DNA of 64,000 nt from assembly GCA_902806595.1 (NCBI GenBank), contig CADCXC010000009.1, positions 1,860,001 through 1,924,000 of the forward strand. Direction: 5' to 3'. The notes below the pieces were generated by a model. That model was not told where the DNA came from, ran no database searches, and saw only the letters and a list, made by a program, of their open reading frames with translations. This document shows positions 34,452 through 46,900 of the stretch, piece by piece (positions within the stretch are counted from its first letter, which is position 1; every line of letters begins with the position of its first letter). The position numbers and the translations under genes are program-made. The stretch is from Pyrenopolyporus hunteri. Lineage: Eukaryota > Ascomycota > Sordariomycetes > Xylariales > Hypoxylaceae.

Positions 34452-35550
34452 CTTGGCGAGGTAATCGTGGGTTGTCACTAATATTTGGGCTTGAGCGAGG
34501 ATGTGTGTTATAAGTTGTTTGGTGGGAAAGAATTAAGGCAAAGATTGTGAAATGGCAGATTAGGTACCTACCTATATTTTAGATGTGCCTACCTTAGGTA
34601 ACTCCGGTATCTGTGTACTACGGGAGCGAGAAGGCCGGAAGACAAAATTAACAGAAGCTGCGAGACACAATGAGCGTGACTTTTGGTTTACATACATGTA
34701 AACTTCTTGCCATTTCTTCTAGCGGCACGTCATTCTAGATGCTGCCTCAAACGACATGCAGTATCTACCTTGATATGGGGTGGGTACTTGCATGTACTGA
34801 GGTAAGGTGACCCTATATAGGTACATATGTGCTGTAGGTACCTTTTATTAAGATCCGTTGTGTGCATTTGCACCTATATGTGCGAAGTACACGTCCACGG
34901 ATAGGTACCTGGTAGGGGTACTTGCCTACATACCTATACATGTACCTGCTACGTAGAAGAGCAACTCCAGCCGGACGTATCTACAACGTATGGGCGCTAA
35001 ACCTCATTCACAGTTCAAGTTTCCCCTATGACCAAGCCATTGTGGTTTAACATTACATACCAGGTAGGTACCTCAGTACCCAGCTAGTTACCCGTATTTT
35101 AGGGAGATAGGTACCCAGCTAGGGAGATTTACCATAGGGGGCCAGGGCTCCCAGACCACCGGACGAAGGCCCAGTACAATGTCGTAACACGACGACAACA
35201 CCATCCGTGGCTTTTCATCCTGTCTCAGCCAGATTTCCATCTTCAACGTTTTCTAATCGCTGTACACTAATAACTATATTTTCCGATTCTAGCAACGCTC
35301 AGGCTGCCGATATCCTTCCACCACTTACTGAAGTCGCAGTTGGCTCTCTTTATCAATAATCCTCTTTTTCTTCTTCCTTTTTTTTCCCTCTTCGACGAGT
35401 ATCCCGATACTCGAGTGTTCATTCGGTTTGCGATCGCACTCTAACGAACCTCGGCACCCTTTTTAATTGCGTTTAGTAGCTGCATTTTACGATACCACAT
35501 CTACATAATATTATCCTCTTTGTGTACACGCTGCGCAGCATATCAGCAAT
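34452..35550. other. divergent intergenic region, UBX / VAP
   Basis: Very rich in TAGGTACC/GGTACC words between 34560 and 35120, followed by a pyrimidine-rich stretch (35350-35400) close to the VAP start. No gene was recognised. Confidence 0.5.
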
Positions 35551-36756
35551 ATGTCCGTCGAGATCGATCCTCAGGAGCTTGGCTTTCATCGTACGTGGTC
35601 GTCACCATCCTCATCGAGCTACTCCTATTATACGTCACATATACTTATGGGTTACTACAGGGCCATTTACGGCGGAAGTCTCGGAAGTCTTACGCATCAG
35701 GAACCCGAATACCCATCCAGTGGCTTTCAAGGTACGCCTCGCAATCCATGATTCCCTGCGCAACCGTTGGTGAACCTGCTGACATCTTTGCAGGTGAAAA
35801 CCACGGCCCCGAAGCAGTACGCCACCCCGTATAACGTAGCGAGCCCCATAAACTTCAATATCGCGGAACTGACAATGCCACCTAATCAAGATACTGCGTG
35901 AGGCCAAATTCGGGCCGGGTCGAACCTGGCAAGGAGGTCGAAGTTGCTGGTGCGTACTATCTGGCTACATGATGCTTCTTCTGCTAACAGGTCGTAGTCA
36001 TCCTGCAGGCCATGAAGCAAGAGCCTCCACCGGACACGAAATGCCGAGACAAGTTCTTAGTCCAGTCCGTCGCAATCACAGGAGACAAGGAATTCGCCAA
36101 CCTAGCATCTATCGTGAGCAGCATATATCTCAACTTTGTCGCCTTTTCAGTTATCGTCTGGCTAACTGAAGCTGAAGTGGGACGCTATTGAGAAGTCGTC
36201 TATACAGGAGAAGAAGATCCGTGTTGTTTTCTTGCCCCCTGTAGGTACCTCTTCAGGATCTGGCCACCTCGAAACACCTAGCAAACCTTCAGCTGCCAAC
36301 GGGGTACGTGTCTCCTTATAGTACTCGGTGGTGTCCTAAACCTACTGACATCCTCTCTAGGCCCAAGCAACGCCTGATGTGGCCCCCCCTGCTTACTCCT
36401 CGCCCGGCGACTATTTAGCTACCCAAACAGACAAGTCATCAGCGGAGGAGAACGAGATCAAGCGGGAGGAGTTCCCATCGGCTGCGGGTGCAGCAGCGAT
36501 TGCCACCACCCAAAATAGCGACCTTAGCCCCGACGAATTGAAGCAGCAACTCATCCAGGCCGAGAAGTTAATCGCGAAGCTCAAGCATGACCAAGAAGGT
36601 CTACGGCAACGGAAGACAGCGAGTGCGGATAACAAGACAGGTTCCAAACCCGCCGAATTGGCGCAGACCGTACAGACTGGCACCGAGGGCGTGCCGATCA
36701 AGCTGACGGCCATCCTGTGCTTCCTGAGCTTCATGCTGGCCTACCTCTTCTTTTAG
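35551..36756 (+). CDS. SCS2: VAMP-associated protein (VAP/Scs2), ER membrane contact-site receptor (276 aa)
   Basis: Tail-anchored ER protein whose MSP domain binds FFAT motifs at membrane contact sites. Seven exons: 35551-35590, 35661-35731, 35794-35816 (23 nt), 35891-35949, 35998-36113, 36178-36303 and 36361-36756. Splicing yields the MSP domain MSVEIDPQELGFHRPFTAEV, PVAFKVKTTAPKQYCVRPNS, GRVEPGKEVEVAVILQAMKQ and DKFLVQSVAI. The middle is Ser/Pro-rich. A short coiled coil (SPDELKQQLIQAEKLIAKLK) precedes a C-terminal transmembrane anchor (IKLTAILCFLSFMLAYLFF). The intron ending at 35997 offers two AGs seven bases apart, and only the second keeps the frame. The gene is convergent with a sphingolipid desaturase. 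Confidence 0.93.
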
Positions 36757-37749
36757 GCTGCGGCGAGGGTGTCTTGCGGATTCTGCCGGAGCAGAGATCG
36801 TGGGATACCCGTTACGATCGCGACATTACTAGGGACTTCTTTTTACACTAGATGGGGGCGCCAGATGAGGATAGGAGACCATACCTACCTAAGGACAGAA
36901 GAATAGTAAAGGGTAGCATAGGGAGGAACATAGGGCGAATGGGATGTCCGGTCCCTTGTACGGGTCCGGTTGGGAGTGAAACGAAGGCTTCGATGTGGCC
37001 TTCGTTGCGGCAGATACTGTACTTTAGCATGTATTCCCCTTTGTTTTTTTTTTTTACTGCTTTTGAGGTATGAGCATTCTGATATATATTCGCACGAAAG
37101 TTGCTGCAACCCCTACCCAATGGTCTTGACTTCACCAGGGGTACGATGATTACGATTTACCTACGTTCCCGGACTGGCTGGTAAGATTTATAGGTCGGAA
37201 GAGTGATGCTCAGGATAGGTCTTCCGTCCTTCCGCTTGTTGACTCGCGGTTCTCTCCGAAACAGTTCTGGCGGTACCCTAGAATCTAAAACCATGACTTC
37301 TAACTGCACGCCGTAGCACTGTCAGGTCAGAAGATTTTAATGTATTTTCCCTAGTGGTTGATGACCTTGCCGATCATCCCTTTTAACCCATCCCCCTATA
37401 TATGTGGCACCGTCCCTCCGGGCCCTAATAACTGCTTGGAGATGGTTTATCCCTAGCTAGCCCGTTATCCCTACGTAGCACTCATCATTTCCGAGTCGGC
37501 GAGAATGCACCATTATTACGTGTCAATCCCGTCTACGCAATAGTGTAGCCACACCATAAAATAATTGAAGGTTCGGTACGAGATTAGATATCGCTTTGAC
37601 GGGCTGATTCTTTCAAACCTCACTGACCTAGCACCAAAATCATAAACCTTGGGCATAAGCGGCCTGGGCATTCAATATATACTATTCCTAGTGTAATATG
37701 AGCGCCGTACCAGTATCGACGTGATTTAGATGTAAACCCCGTCCCTCCT
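36757..37749. other. convergent intergenic region
   Basis: 3' flanks of the VAP and desaturase genes, with a T-run near 37043-37053. No gene was recognised. Confidence 0.5.
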
Positions 37750-38919
37750 CTAAGCTTCGATCTCGTTCTCCTTCCACGTGGCCTTCTGACCGACGAGTCG
37801 CCCACCTTCTTTGCGCTTCACTCTACACCGGATTCCAACACTCTCGTCGAAGATGAAGCGCCAGATAACGTAGATCCAGCTGCGGTGGTAAGGGAGATCC
37901 GCGTAGAACTCGTTGGCTATGCGGTTTAGTTCGGGAAGTTTAGTCCAGGGGACAGCGGGGAAGTCGTGGTGTTCGTTATGGAGGCCGACGTTGTAAGTTA
38001 GGAAGTTGAGGGGACCGTAGTACGAGTACGTCTCCGGCACGGCAAGTCGGTTGTCCGGGTTTGCCTGGGCGGGAGTGACGGTCTCGTATACGTAGTGCTC
38101 GGCGATGAAGTGGCCAGCTAGCGGATGAAGACTGCCGGCTAGGAAGGACGAGAGTAGGAAGTACAGCATTGCTTGGGTGCCGAGAGTCTTGAGAATGACA
38201 AGGTCGAAGGCCACCTGTACGGCCACATTGGTAGCTGAGACCCAGGTAAAGGGCACTCGGTATACGCACATGGGGCGGACGGCGTAGAAAAAGATTTGGA
38301 AGGTACAGAAGAAGGCCTTGCCGAGGATGGAGTCGAGAAAGATGGCCTCGAGGGCAGTAGGGAGGTCGGTATCAAGACCGTCGACGCCGAGCGACTTGTG
38401 GTGTGTCAAATGGTAAGGGCGGAAGGAGGCACTATACGGGATGCCAATGGGGAGGTTGGCGACAATAGCGAAGAGCCGGTTTGCGGTGGGCGAGCGGAAA
38501 GCTAGATTGTGACTGATCTCGTGGATGGCCAGGAACAAGTTCTGGTTGGCTGTGGCGCCGACAACGTAGGCAAGGAGCCAGAAGGGAGCGGAGAAGAAGG
38601 ACGTGTTGCGAAGAAGATAAGCACATAGTATTTGTAGAGAGACGACACCGAGGACGACGTATTTGGTGAGGGGCTCGGGGCCGCAGAGCTTAGTTACTTC
38701 GGGGTGCGCCTTGATGATTGCCAGGCGTCTTGTCCGATGGGGCTCTTCGGTGTAGGTCCAAAAGAAGTCACGATACTTGACCTCGATCGGATCTCGATGG
38801 AGGTCGGGGGATCCATCTTGAGACGGTTCTCCGCCTTTGCCATTGAGGCGGATTGTCTTTTGCCGCTTCGAAGAGGCCCTGGGGACACTGGTCGTGGTTG
38901 AAGCTGATGAGGGCGCCAT
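37750..38919 (-). CDS. sphingolipid delta(4)-desaturase (389 aa)
   Basis: ER membrane di-iron desaturase that introduces the delta-4 double bond into dihydroceramide, on the branch leading to fungal glucosylceramide. Single exon. The N-terminal DEGS-type lipid-desaturase motif region reads DFFWTYTEEPHRTRRLAIIK. The three His boxes are HEISH (133-137), HLTHH (170-174) and HNEHH (314-318). Several hydrophobic spans (for example YVVLGVVSLQILCAYLL) surround them. The length agrees with the family. The ATG at 38917-38919 is chosen because the further open frame to 39258 is pyrimidine/Phe-rich and looks like 5' UTR. Codon use is strongly GC-ending. In fungi delta-4 desaturation is generally coupled to delta-8 desaturation and C9 methylation; those genes are not in this window. 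Confidence 0.94.
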   Translation of the reverse strand: MAPSSASTTTSVPRASSKRQKTIRLNGKGGEPSQDGSPDLHRDPIEVKYRDFFWTYTEEPHRTRRLAIIKAHPEVTKLCGPEPLTKYVVLGVVSLQILCAYLLRNTSFFSAPFWLLAYVVGATANQNLFLAIHEISHNLAFRSPTANRLFAIVANLPIGIPYSASFRPYHLTHHKSLGVDGLDTDLPTALEAIFLDSILGKAFFCTFQIFFYAVRPMCVYRVPFTWVSATNVAVQVAFDLVILKTLGTQAMLYFLLSSFLAGSLHPLAGHFIAEHYVYETVTPAQANPDNRLAVPETYSYYGPLNFLTYNVGLHNEHHDFPAVPWTKLPELNRIANEFYADLPYHRSWIYVIWRFIFDESVGIRCRVKRKEGGRLVGQKATWKENEIEA

Positions 38920-41848
38920 TGTTGATATTAGTATTCCTATGATCCCTCTCCTCGCTTCCCAAGTTTTACTTCTTTCTCTCTCTCTCCTCGGAGAAAAGGA
39001 GAAAAAATAAATGAAAAAATAAAAATAAAAAAGAAGGAAGAGAGAAGTTGTTGGACAAACCCCCCTCAAGGCGACATGGACATGGAAATGGAATATCGAA
39101 AGGAGATTAGAATTGCGCCTTCTCCATATTTGCGGTGAAGGTGTTTTCCTTGGACTCCCCTGCTGCTGCTGCGCTAGTGCGCAAATGTATACACTACCTA
39201 CACTATAACGGTACCCTGGTAGTACCAGCGTTAGCAGTTGTTGAGTGCGGTACATCAAGAGCTAGGCCGGATATAGATCGATGGGATTGTTTTTAGGGGT
39301 CTTCCATTGATAATCCCTGTCCAGTCATTCTCGAAGTTCAGGCCACACACCATCAGGGTCGAACGTTAATGTCGTCACCCCACTTTTGCGGCGGATGCTC
39401 CCTTAAACCTTTTTGCTTAATTGTTCCTGCCTCTGGAACTTCTCTGTGCTTAATATACCTACATGTATATTAATATAGTAGGTACGTATTATTTAAGAGC
39501 TCAAGCATCTAATATCAGACATTTATACATGTATATCTGCCCACGTGATGGCATATTGGCGCTCCCCGCCAGATATTCATTAGTCCGTACTCCGGATGAC
39601 TATTCAGAATACATTATCTGATCAACCCCCGTCACCCCTTTTTGTCGTATATAATTGTGTAAACTGTTGACATGTTGCGATTAGTTATAAAAGAAATTCA
39701 ATCAGTTCTTTTAGTTCCGATGCTATGATAAGCTGCGTACCGATAAAGAACCATACATAGGTATATATATATGTATATATGTATGGTGGGAGTCAAGAGA
39801 CTATCTAAACTACGGAGGACGAATAAGAGATATAAGACGGGCTCACGTTCATATTTGTATCACCTATCTCTAGGCCTCGACCCGTTGATCGTAAAATGTA
39901 GTCAATTAGTACTCCCGAGCCCAGGTATCTATTTATTCGAATACGTTAAAGCTAGCTGTTTAATCAACTTAGGACCATCCATTAACTTGAATTGAAACTG
40001 GCTACACTTTTATAAATGACCTTGACGCCGGTCGCAAAGCGTGTCTAATATCTATGTGGAAAACCCCCTATCGACGCTTCTCGTGCCTAGAGTACCAGGG
40101 CTTGTGCTCATTTATATCTACCCCTCGCCCCAGACAATCAAGTCTGTCAACGGCAATCCTACAATAAGACATCCACGTAATTCCACGAGCGGCAGATCAA
40201 CAGTCTCGCGAGCAAGACATAGTCCGCACGGCGGAGGCGAACGCGAATCAGGACGAAAATAAACCAGAAACCCTAACGTGGAGCGGACAAGTGATAAACG
40301 CTTGTGATACGATCAGAGTGTCATTTCATATTAAACAAGTCAGCTAGAGCTCCAGGTCCATCCTCCAAAGAAGTATTTACTTACACACCAAATCAGGATA
40401 AAGGTGCCGGTGCAGCGGAAGGCCTAATACACCCCTTCATATATCGGCATTAACGTTAGAAACACCCACGTGTGCCATCTGCGAAAAATGAGTCCCTCCA
40501 GGAGCAAAGCTGAACCCCTCTCTTTGAGGAGAAACCGACGGATAGGTAGGCACCTAAACACGTCAGGATGTCCATTATGTCGGCCGGTATGTTCCTAAAT
40601 AGCTACCGCCCATGCTCCTCCTATGCGTTGAAGTGAGTTCACATTATTTATAACCCTATACGAGCCGATCATAGGGGCAAAGGGGGCAGGCTAGCTTATA
40701 ATATTACGCTCTTAATCACATTTTTACGTGCATTCTCATATTAATACGCGACTGCGAGTGGGAGGTATGTTTTATAGACAGCACCGTAGGGCGTCTATAC
40801 GAGATACTTGCGTAGTAGGTGGTAATCGTCACGAGATAAGCCTGTATTGGCGCCCGACCGTTTGAGAAGAGGCCGGGAGAGCGCCTGATTATTGTTAAGT
40901 CACGCGCAAAATCCCAATAAATTGCAGATCGGCGCGGTATGTTAACTTGAACCCCGGGCTTGTATGTAGGTCTTTATTTAGTATCGAACCAACGACGAAC
41001 CGCGGGGGATCTCAGTTTACGATATTGTATCCCCTATAGCATCTACGCACACGTATCACGGGGTCGTCCGGACGATTGTTACTTAGCGAGACCCCCTTAT
41101 GACTAAACAAAGCGGTTATATTGCCGATTTTGCGGACGTAGTAGCCGACTATATAAGTAGGTAGGTAGGTAGTCACATCATTCATCCACACCCAAGTCAG
41201 GTGGCTATGCTTATATGTGATAGAGGTATTCTATGTAATTTGACTAGGTACATATGCAGATCAATCGACCCTATCAGAGTTCGCTGGCTGTTTATTCGAT
41301 GGGGCACAAAATAGGCGAATGTCGCCGGAGTTAAAACCGTTGGGTCACTGAAGCAGGGCGACATGCAGCACGCGGGTGGAATCCAGCTTATGCCAACGCT
41401 AATGCTAATACCAACCGAGTCTGGCATAACCCTCAGCGTAACTATCCATTATAGCAAGGTACCATGCAAAGCCATGAAAGAGAAAGAGAGAGTTGGTGCG
41501 CAGGTACCTAGGTATGTAGCTTGACGGGAGATTGCATGATAGCGAGAACATATATTGTGATGACGATCCCGTTCAACTATCTCCTCAAGTAATCCTAACA
41601 CACATTAAAGAGATAAGTAAGTGATATTATAACACGCGGACTATTATGCCAGGACTCAAGGTTATATGTAAGGAAATGAGGCGCGCGAAATACCTCCGGG
41701 GCTTAAGTTCCCCTTTGCCACCACATATCGTCTCTCGTCCCGCACGGCCTGGCTGCAGGGCAACGAGACCGCGCTTAAATGTAACCCACGGCGACGATAG
41801 TATATGACGGAGGTAAATGCATCTCACTTGCATCATGCCCTACTATTC
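38920..41848. other. gene-poor stretch upstream of desaturase
   Basis: The first 350 bases are the desaturase promoter, with a purine-rich tract at about 38990-39045. Beyond this, no coding region, RNA gene or transposon remnant could be read. A short TAGG array occurs at 41156-41171. Confidence 0.5.
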
Positions 41849-43903
41849 TCAACGGGCAAAGGTAAAAATTTTTCCAGGGATTGTGTGATGCATAGCCTTC
41901 TCGGTCCATATCCAGGGCGTGCCCCCTTCAGGATGTGGTATTATCGTTCTATGCGTGTCGGGAGTATCTGGTGATGCGCAAAAAGAGAAATCGCCTTGGA
42001 CTTTGCCTTTTATTTCGCCTTCGGTTGTAGTGTCGTCGGAGATTTGCGTAATTCGATTTGTTTCCACCCCTAAATCAGAACGACCCCTATCCACCCTTTC
42101 ATCACCTAGGCTCGGCTTTTCCCGTTCACCAAGTATAAACTCCTCACGCACCATTCCAGCTAATTTAGCTGCAGGATCAAAGGTGAGATAAACTAAGAAT
42201 TTTGGTCCGTCCGTACCATCCCCCGTCGCGTAGACTATCGAGCGTTCATCACTAGTGGCGGCAATACTCCCTAAGCAATCGGGGGGGTTTAGAACGCCAT
42301 ATATTTTATCCAAGAACGAATTCCGGGATTGTTCGCCCCGTTCGGGAGGCCAGAAATAAATTTCATTAGGTCGGTAAAGGCGGTCGTCGCGACTCTCAGC
42401 AGGCTGCAATTTTCTATGTCCGGTCCTCAAGCGTAGACGTCGGAAACCCGGTAGTCCGCCGGGGGTATCGTCAACTAGATCAAAAAATGTGTTCGAACAA
42501 CGTTGATAGGAGCGTAAATGGGTCTGGCTACGCGTAAATACGCATGCCATAGAGCTTTCATCTCCTGGATGCGTATTCTGGGGAAGACGGGGTCGTGAGG
42601 CTCCGCTGTTGAGCCTATCTGCAAGGGGCCAGATCGATCTTCCAGCCGCTGGTCTACCCTCGGCGGTCGGAGACTGTTGGCTGTCGTCTACCCGAGAGTC
42701 TTCGTCGAAAACCACGTTTGTGATGTAGTAGGTTCGCCGGCTACCACTCTGGCCCGTAAGCCATTCTTTCCGAGACTCGATAATACTGATTTCACCGGTA
42801 GCCTCGTCTTTTTCTAGCTTGAGGAAACCCCACCTGTCATCGATGGGTCCCTCCCCGTGTTCTCGTCTCCATCTGTCTTCCTTCTTCATGACCTGCAACT
42901 TCGCGGGATCCAGATTGTGTAAGGGGCAGCGAAAGCAATAGTAGTAAGAAGTCCAATTGATCTCCCCGATCTCGAAATCAGTCTGATTCGAAAGTCCGTA
43001 AAAGTAGTCGTCGATGATTTCAAAGCAAACAGTGGAACCAATGTCATACCCAACCGTGCTTGGCAAATGCATTTTCCTATCCAGCCAAATACGCTCCTTG
43101 ATGTTAAAGCCCGTGATGACCCAATTTCTAAACCCGCCGGCGCCTTCTTCAGAATGTGTCCCAAAGTACAAGTAGTCTTGATTGTTTCGCACGAATATCT
43201 TAGCCGTAGATTCTAACCGAAGCTTCGCCACGATTTGGTGCTTCTCGGCTTCGAACACCAAGAGCCAGTTCTCCGTGTTGGGCAGGGCAAACGAAAATAA
43301 GCATGTGGTTATGCCGTCCGCGTGATATAAGACTCGGAACTTATATTTACGACTCTTGGCTGACCTAGGCACAGCCTCACGGATTAGGGTTGGGATATCT
43401 ACGACCAACTCATAGCATGAAGAGCTATGTAAATCAAGGATCCGTAGCCATCGCTGAGGTCGCTGCTCAATTATATAACAAAGTATGCCGTGAATGTACT
43501 CATAAGAATCGGCAACACCGACGATGCCTACCGCGTAAGGGGATGCCTGTGAGAATGCTTGGCGTCTCTTTGCTATACGGCGTAGGGCTCGCGAGAAGTG
43601 GCCGCTCCTCTGGGCCTCTCGTGCTTCGGCAGTGTGAGAAGCCTGGGCCTTTGCGGTGTGGTCAGCCAGTTAAATATGAATTCCGTACCCCGTAGCCGAA
43701 GGCTAACTACTCACGATAACGATGGCTCTGCAAAACCTTTCCTCTCTTATTAGATACTGAAAATGGCGGCTGCATAGGGATAAATTAAAGATGTCGGTTA
43801 TATCTAAGCTCTTGACAATATACGCCATTATTTCGTAGGGTAGCCGCTGTAGTTTGGATGATGTGATCTGCGGCGTCGTTAATCGACTCCTTGATGGCCA
43901 CAT
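41849..43903 (-). CDS. F-box domain protein, large fungal family (662 aa)
   Basis: Predicted substrate adaptor of an SCF ubiquitin ligase. Exon 1 is 43903-43715 and exon 2 is 43648-41849. The intron starts GTGAGT; the acceptor AAAG at 43649 is the best in-phase choice and restores AQASHTAEAREAQRSGHFSR. The F-box occupies residues about 17-52 (LQRLPYEIMAYIVKSLDITD, then FNLSLCSRHFQYLI). The remaining 600 residues resemble a beta-propeller-like region widespread in Sordariomycete F-box proteins (VLYHADGITTCLFSFALP, IFVRNNQDYLYFGTHSEEG, GSTVCFEIIDDYFYGLSNQT and GPIDDRWGFLKLEKDE). It sits alone between gene-poor stretches. The C-terminal substrate-binding role is inferred. The acceptor could alternatively be six bases further downstream. 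Confidence 0.85.
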
Positions 43904-46900
43904 CGATCTTGGATGAGTTAGGGTACGATGCCGTTTAGATAATGAAACGCTAAGTCAAGTATGAGTGAGGTCAATGGGCACCGGCTCTACATGGCGTATT
44001 TCGAGAAGGCGTAGTAAAAGCCTGCGTATGGACTAGCACCTAATATCAACTCCTCAGGGTTGGGTCTTTGTACTCTATGCCTTGTAGAGCCGCACATGGC
44101 TCCACACGCCGCGGTATACACATGGCGAGGCAAGGCTCTTAGAGCCGCCAATTGTGGATGCAGGGCGATGCTACGGGTAGGGTAGTTAGGTAGACGCCGG
44201 AGCCTTACAGTCCCTAGTTGTGCACGCGGGGAGAGCGGAAAAGGGCCATTTTGACAGCCCGAGGAATAAAAGAGGCCCTAGCTCTGGCCGATTTGAAACC
44301 CACACGAACTATATGGATAGACATAGTGCGTCGATACGATGAGGGGCGGATAATCAAGATATAAAGAATTGGATGGGAATGTAAAGTTGGCGAGTTGAAG
44401 CATAGAAAGGAAGAATACCATGTAAATATAGGTAGGTACATGAATACCTGGTAAGGGTAGGTAGGTAGGTACGGATGTAGGTACCAGGTACCTAAATCAC
44501 CTGTGTGCCTAGATGGTACTTGTACATGTAACAGCTCATTCCTTCAGAAGGATATCTACCTACCTACCTAAGTACCTACATATAAGGTAGGTGCTTTGGG
44601 TTAGGTTTGGTACGCAGATAGCTTTGACGTACTGTACGTATACCTACCTACCATAGCATGTGTAGTGTAGGTGGTACGTGACCTATATAACCTAGAAATG
44701 ATATGTACAGGGGTACTTACCTCCATACGTACATATGCAAATCCCGGTTCCAGGTTTTCTTTTCTCTCCTTTTTTTTTTTTTTTTAATTCTCTCTTAGTT
44801 TCTTTTTCTTACGCACCGCCGCTTGTCCAACTTAAGAAGGAGCCAATCTCCACAGAGAAATCGTCCAAGGTGCCCACGCAGAGCCTCAATAGGTACCTAG
44901 GTACCCATATGTATGTGGACTAGATCACCCCGAACCCAGTAATACAACAAATTACAGCAAATGCGCCGACACGAGAAAAGATGGGACCCATGCATTCCCT
45001 CCCCTCCCCTCCCCCTACGTCCCCCTTCTCCCCTTCTCCCCTTCTCCCCTTCTCCCCTTTTCCCTTTAAAACCCATCTATTCTGAATCTGTTCTCGCTTC
45101 AAATATTTCCAACCTACCTATCTACGCTCCTTTCCACTGACAATTTGCATCTAAGCTGCGTTTCTTGTCGAACCCTGAAACTGGCCTACACACATCTGAC
45201 CCCGCCGTGGTCACGGCTCTCCGCATGTGTTGAAGCTGATCTGTTATCTATCCCCCCTACCTAGGTACCTTAAGAGGTACTTTCGGACCCCAAGGTTAGA
45301 GTGAAGCCAGCCTGCTGCTGCACTTGGAGGTCCGAAGCCGAAGAGACCAGATACGTCTTTGTCCGAAGGTCCTATCCATCGCCAAACCTACCTACCTATA
45401 TTATTCGTAATACATTAAGTTAAATTGGGTAACGACATGTCAGCTTCCCAATAAACGACAAGAAATGCACAAGTCTTAATCTCGTAAGAATTTTAGGCTC
45501 GTGACACTCGTTAGCCACCTAGTGCGCTAATCTATAACCATCGTGCTCCATATATGTGCATATATGTAGCATGCAACCCGATATCTATGAGCTCGAGAGG
45601 TCGGATACCTGAATGGGCTGAGGGATCTACCTAGGCCTAATTTCATCCCGGGCTGGGAAAGGGTTAAGATGCCCCCAATCGGATGAATGAAGATACCCAA
45701 TTGCGGATTTCTTTTGAGAAGGTCCGCACTCATTCATATACATACCAGCTATGCAGCCTTCGCTTTGCTCACATTCGAACGTGTGTTCCGCGAGCTGGGC
45801 GGTATTCGCGATCAGCCCTTAAGGAGTCCATTTCAGAGGTGGTGGCCTTTGCCGACTTGCGTCCAATACTAAGGCGGTGGGTTTCCCGCTTCAGCTGATT
45901 CAATAGTACCATGTCTCGGCCTTGACGTCTTCCGGTAACGCTAGCATTGTCGGTTAAGGCTTGGAGTTTTCCCATGATTCGTACAATGCTAACCGATCAT
46001 AGATGGGCGTGGTCTCTCCTGCACGGCTAGATGCTGTCAGACCTAATTTCGGAGTTGGCGTACTATTTCCATTAGCCAAGAAAGATTTTACGTTGACTAT
46101 CTTATGTATATATCTCACGGCAAATTTTCTGAACTACGCCACCCGCTTATAGTCCCACGAGCCGGCCTTCTCAATTGCATGTCTAGCCACTTGGAGGCGA
46201 TTACGACGGATATAAGCTAACGGAAGCACGTATACGTCTTGTGGGAGATTTAGGTATGAGGCTTATTTAAAAAGGCTAGGGTACTTAACCAAAATCCGAC
46301 GCCGTGGTACGGGGATGACAAACAAAAGCGCCTATCCCACGGCAATCTTCTTACTCGCTTGAGGGGGGGGGTTTAGGCTAACGTTACGACACGAGTTGCA
46401 AATCAAATCAACCTCAGGGACCCGGCTGTTACATTGTCTCTGCTTTGCCAGTCCCATGATAACATGTCGGCCCACGAGTATTAAGAGTCTTACTGATGTG
46501 GCTGCAGATTGCGTTCGAGCACTCTAACCTAAAGAGCAACTTAGTTACTATGCTTTTGTCAGACGAGCATTGTCAGCTACTCTCCCGGATGCCTTTACAG
46601 CATCGTGGCCATTTTCAATTTGCCGGGCCTCCCATGTCCCCGGCGGCCCAGACGTATGGCGATGTTTGTGCGAGTGGAAATAAAGGTAGAGAAGACTTCA
46701 GCTTCCGTTCAAGGGTGAGTCCGCAACGACCCTGCTACGGAATTTACATAATGAGTGGCTACCTAGGCAAGTATATCCGTGCCATCTGAATAATTTTCCA
46801 ACACCAGAATAGGAACGGAATGGATACAAGAGTTCCTCAGTTTCAAGTACTTCGATGTAAATCGCCACTATGACGTGAAGATCTCACCGGATTAGTCGAC

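Noticed and set aside
37750..39258. 502-codon desaturase starting at 39258
   Set aside because: The extra N-terminal part is Phe/Leu-rich pyrimidine-tract translation; family members start near 38919.
41849..43408. F-box gene starting at the internal ATG 43408
   Set aside because: Upstream frame and an F-box exon (43903-43715) join in phase, so the true start is at 43903.
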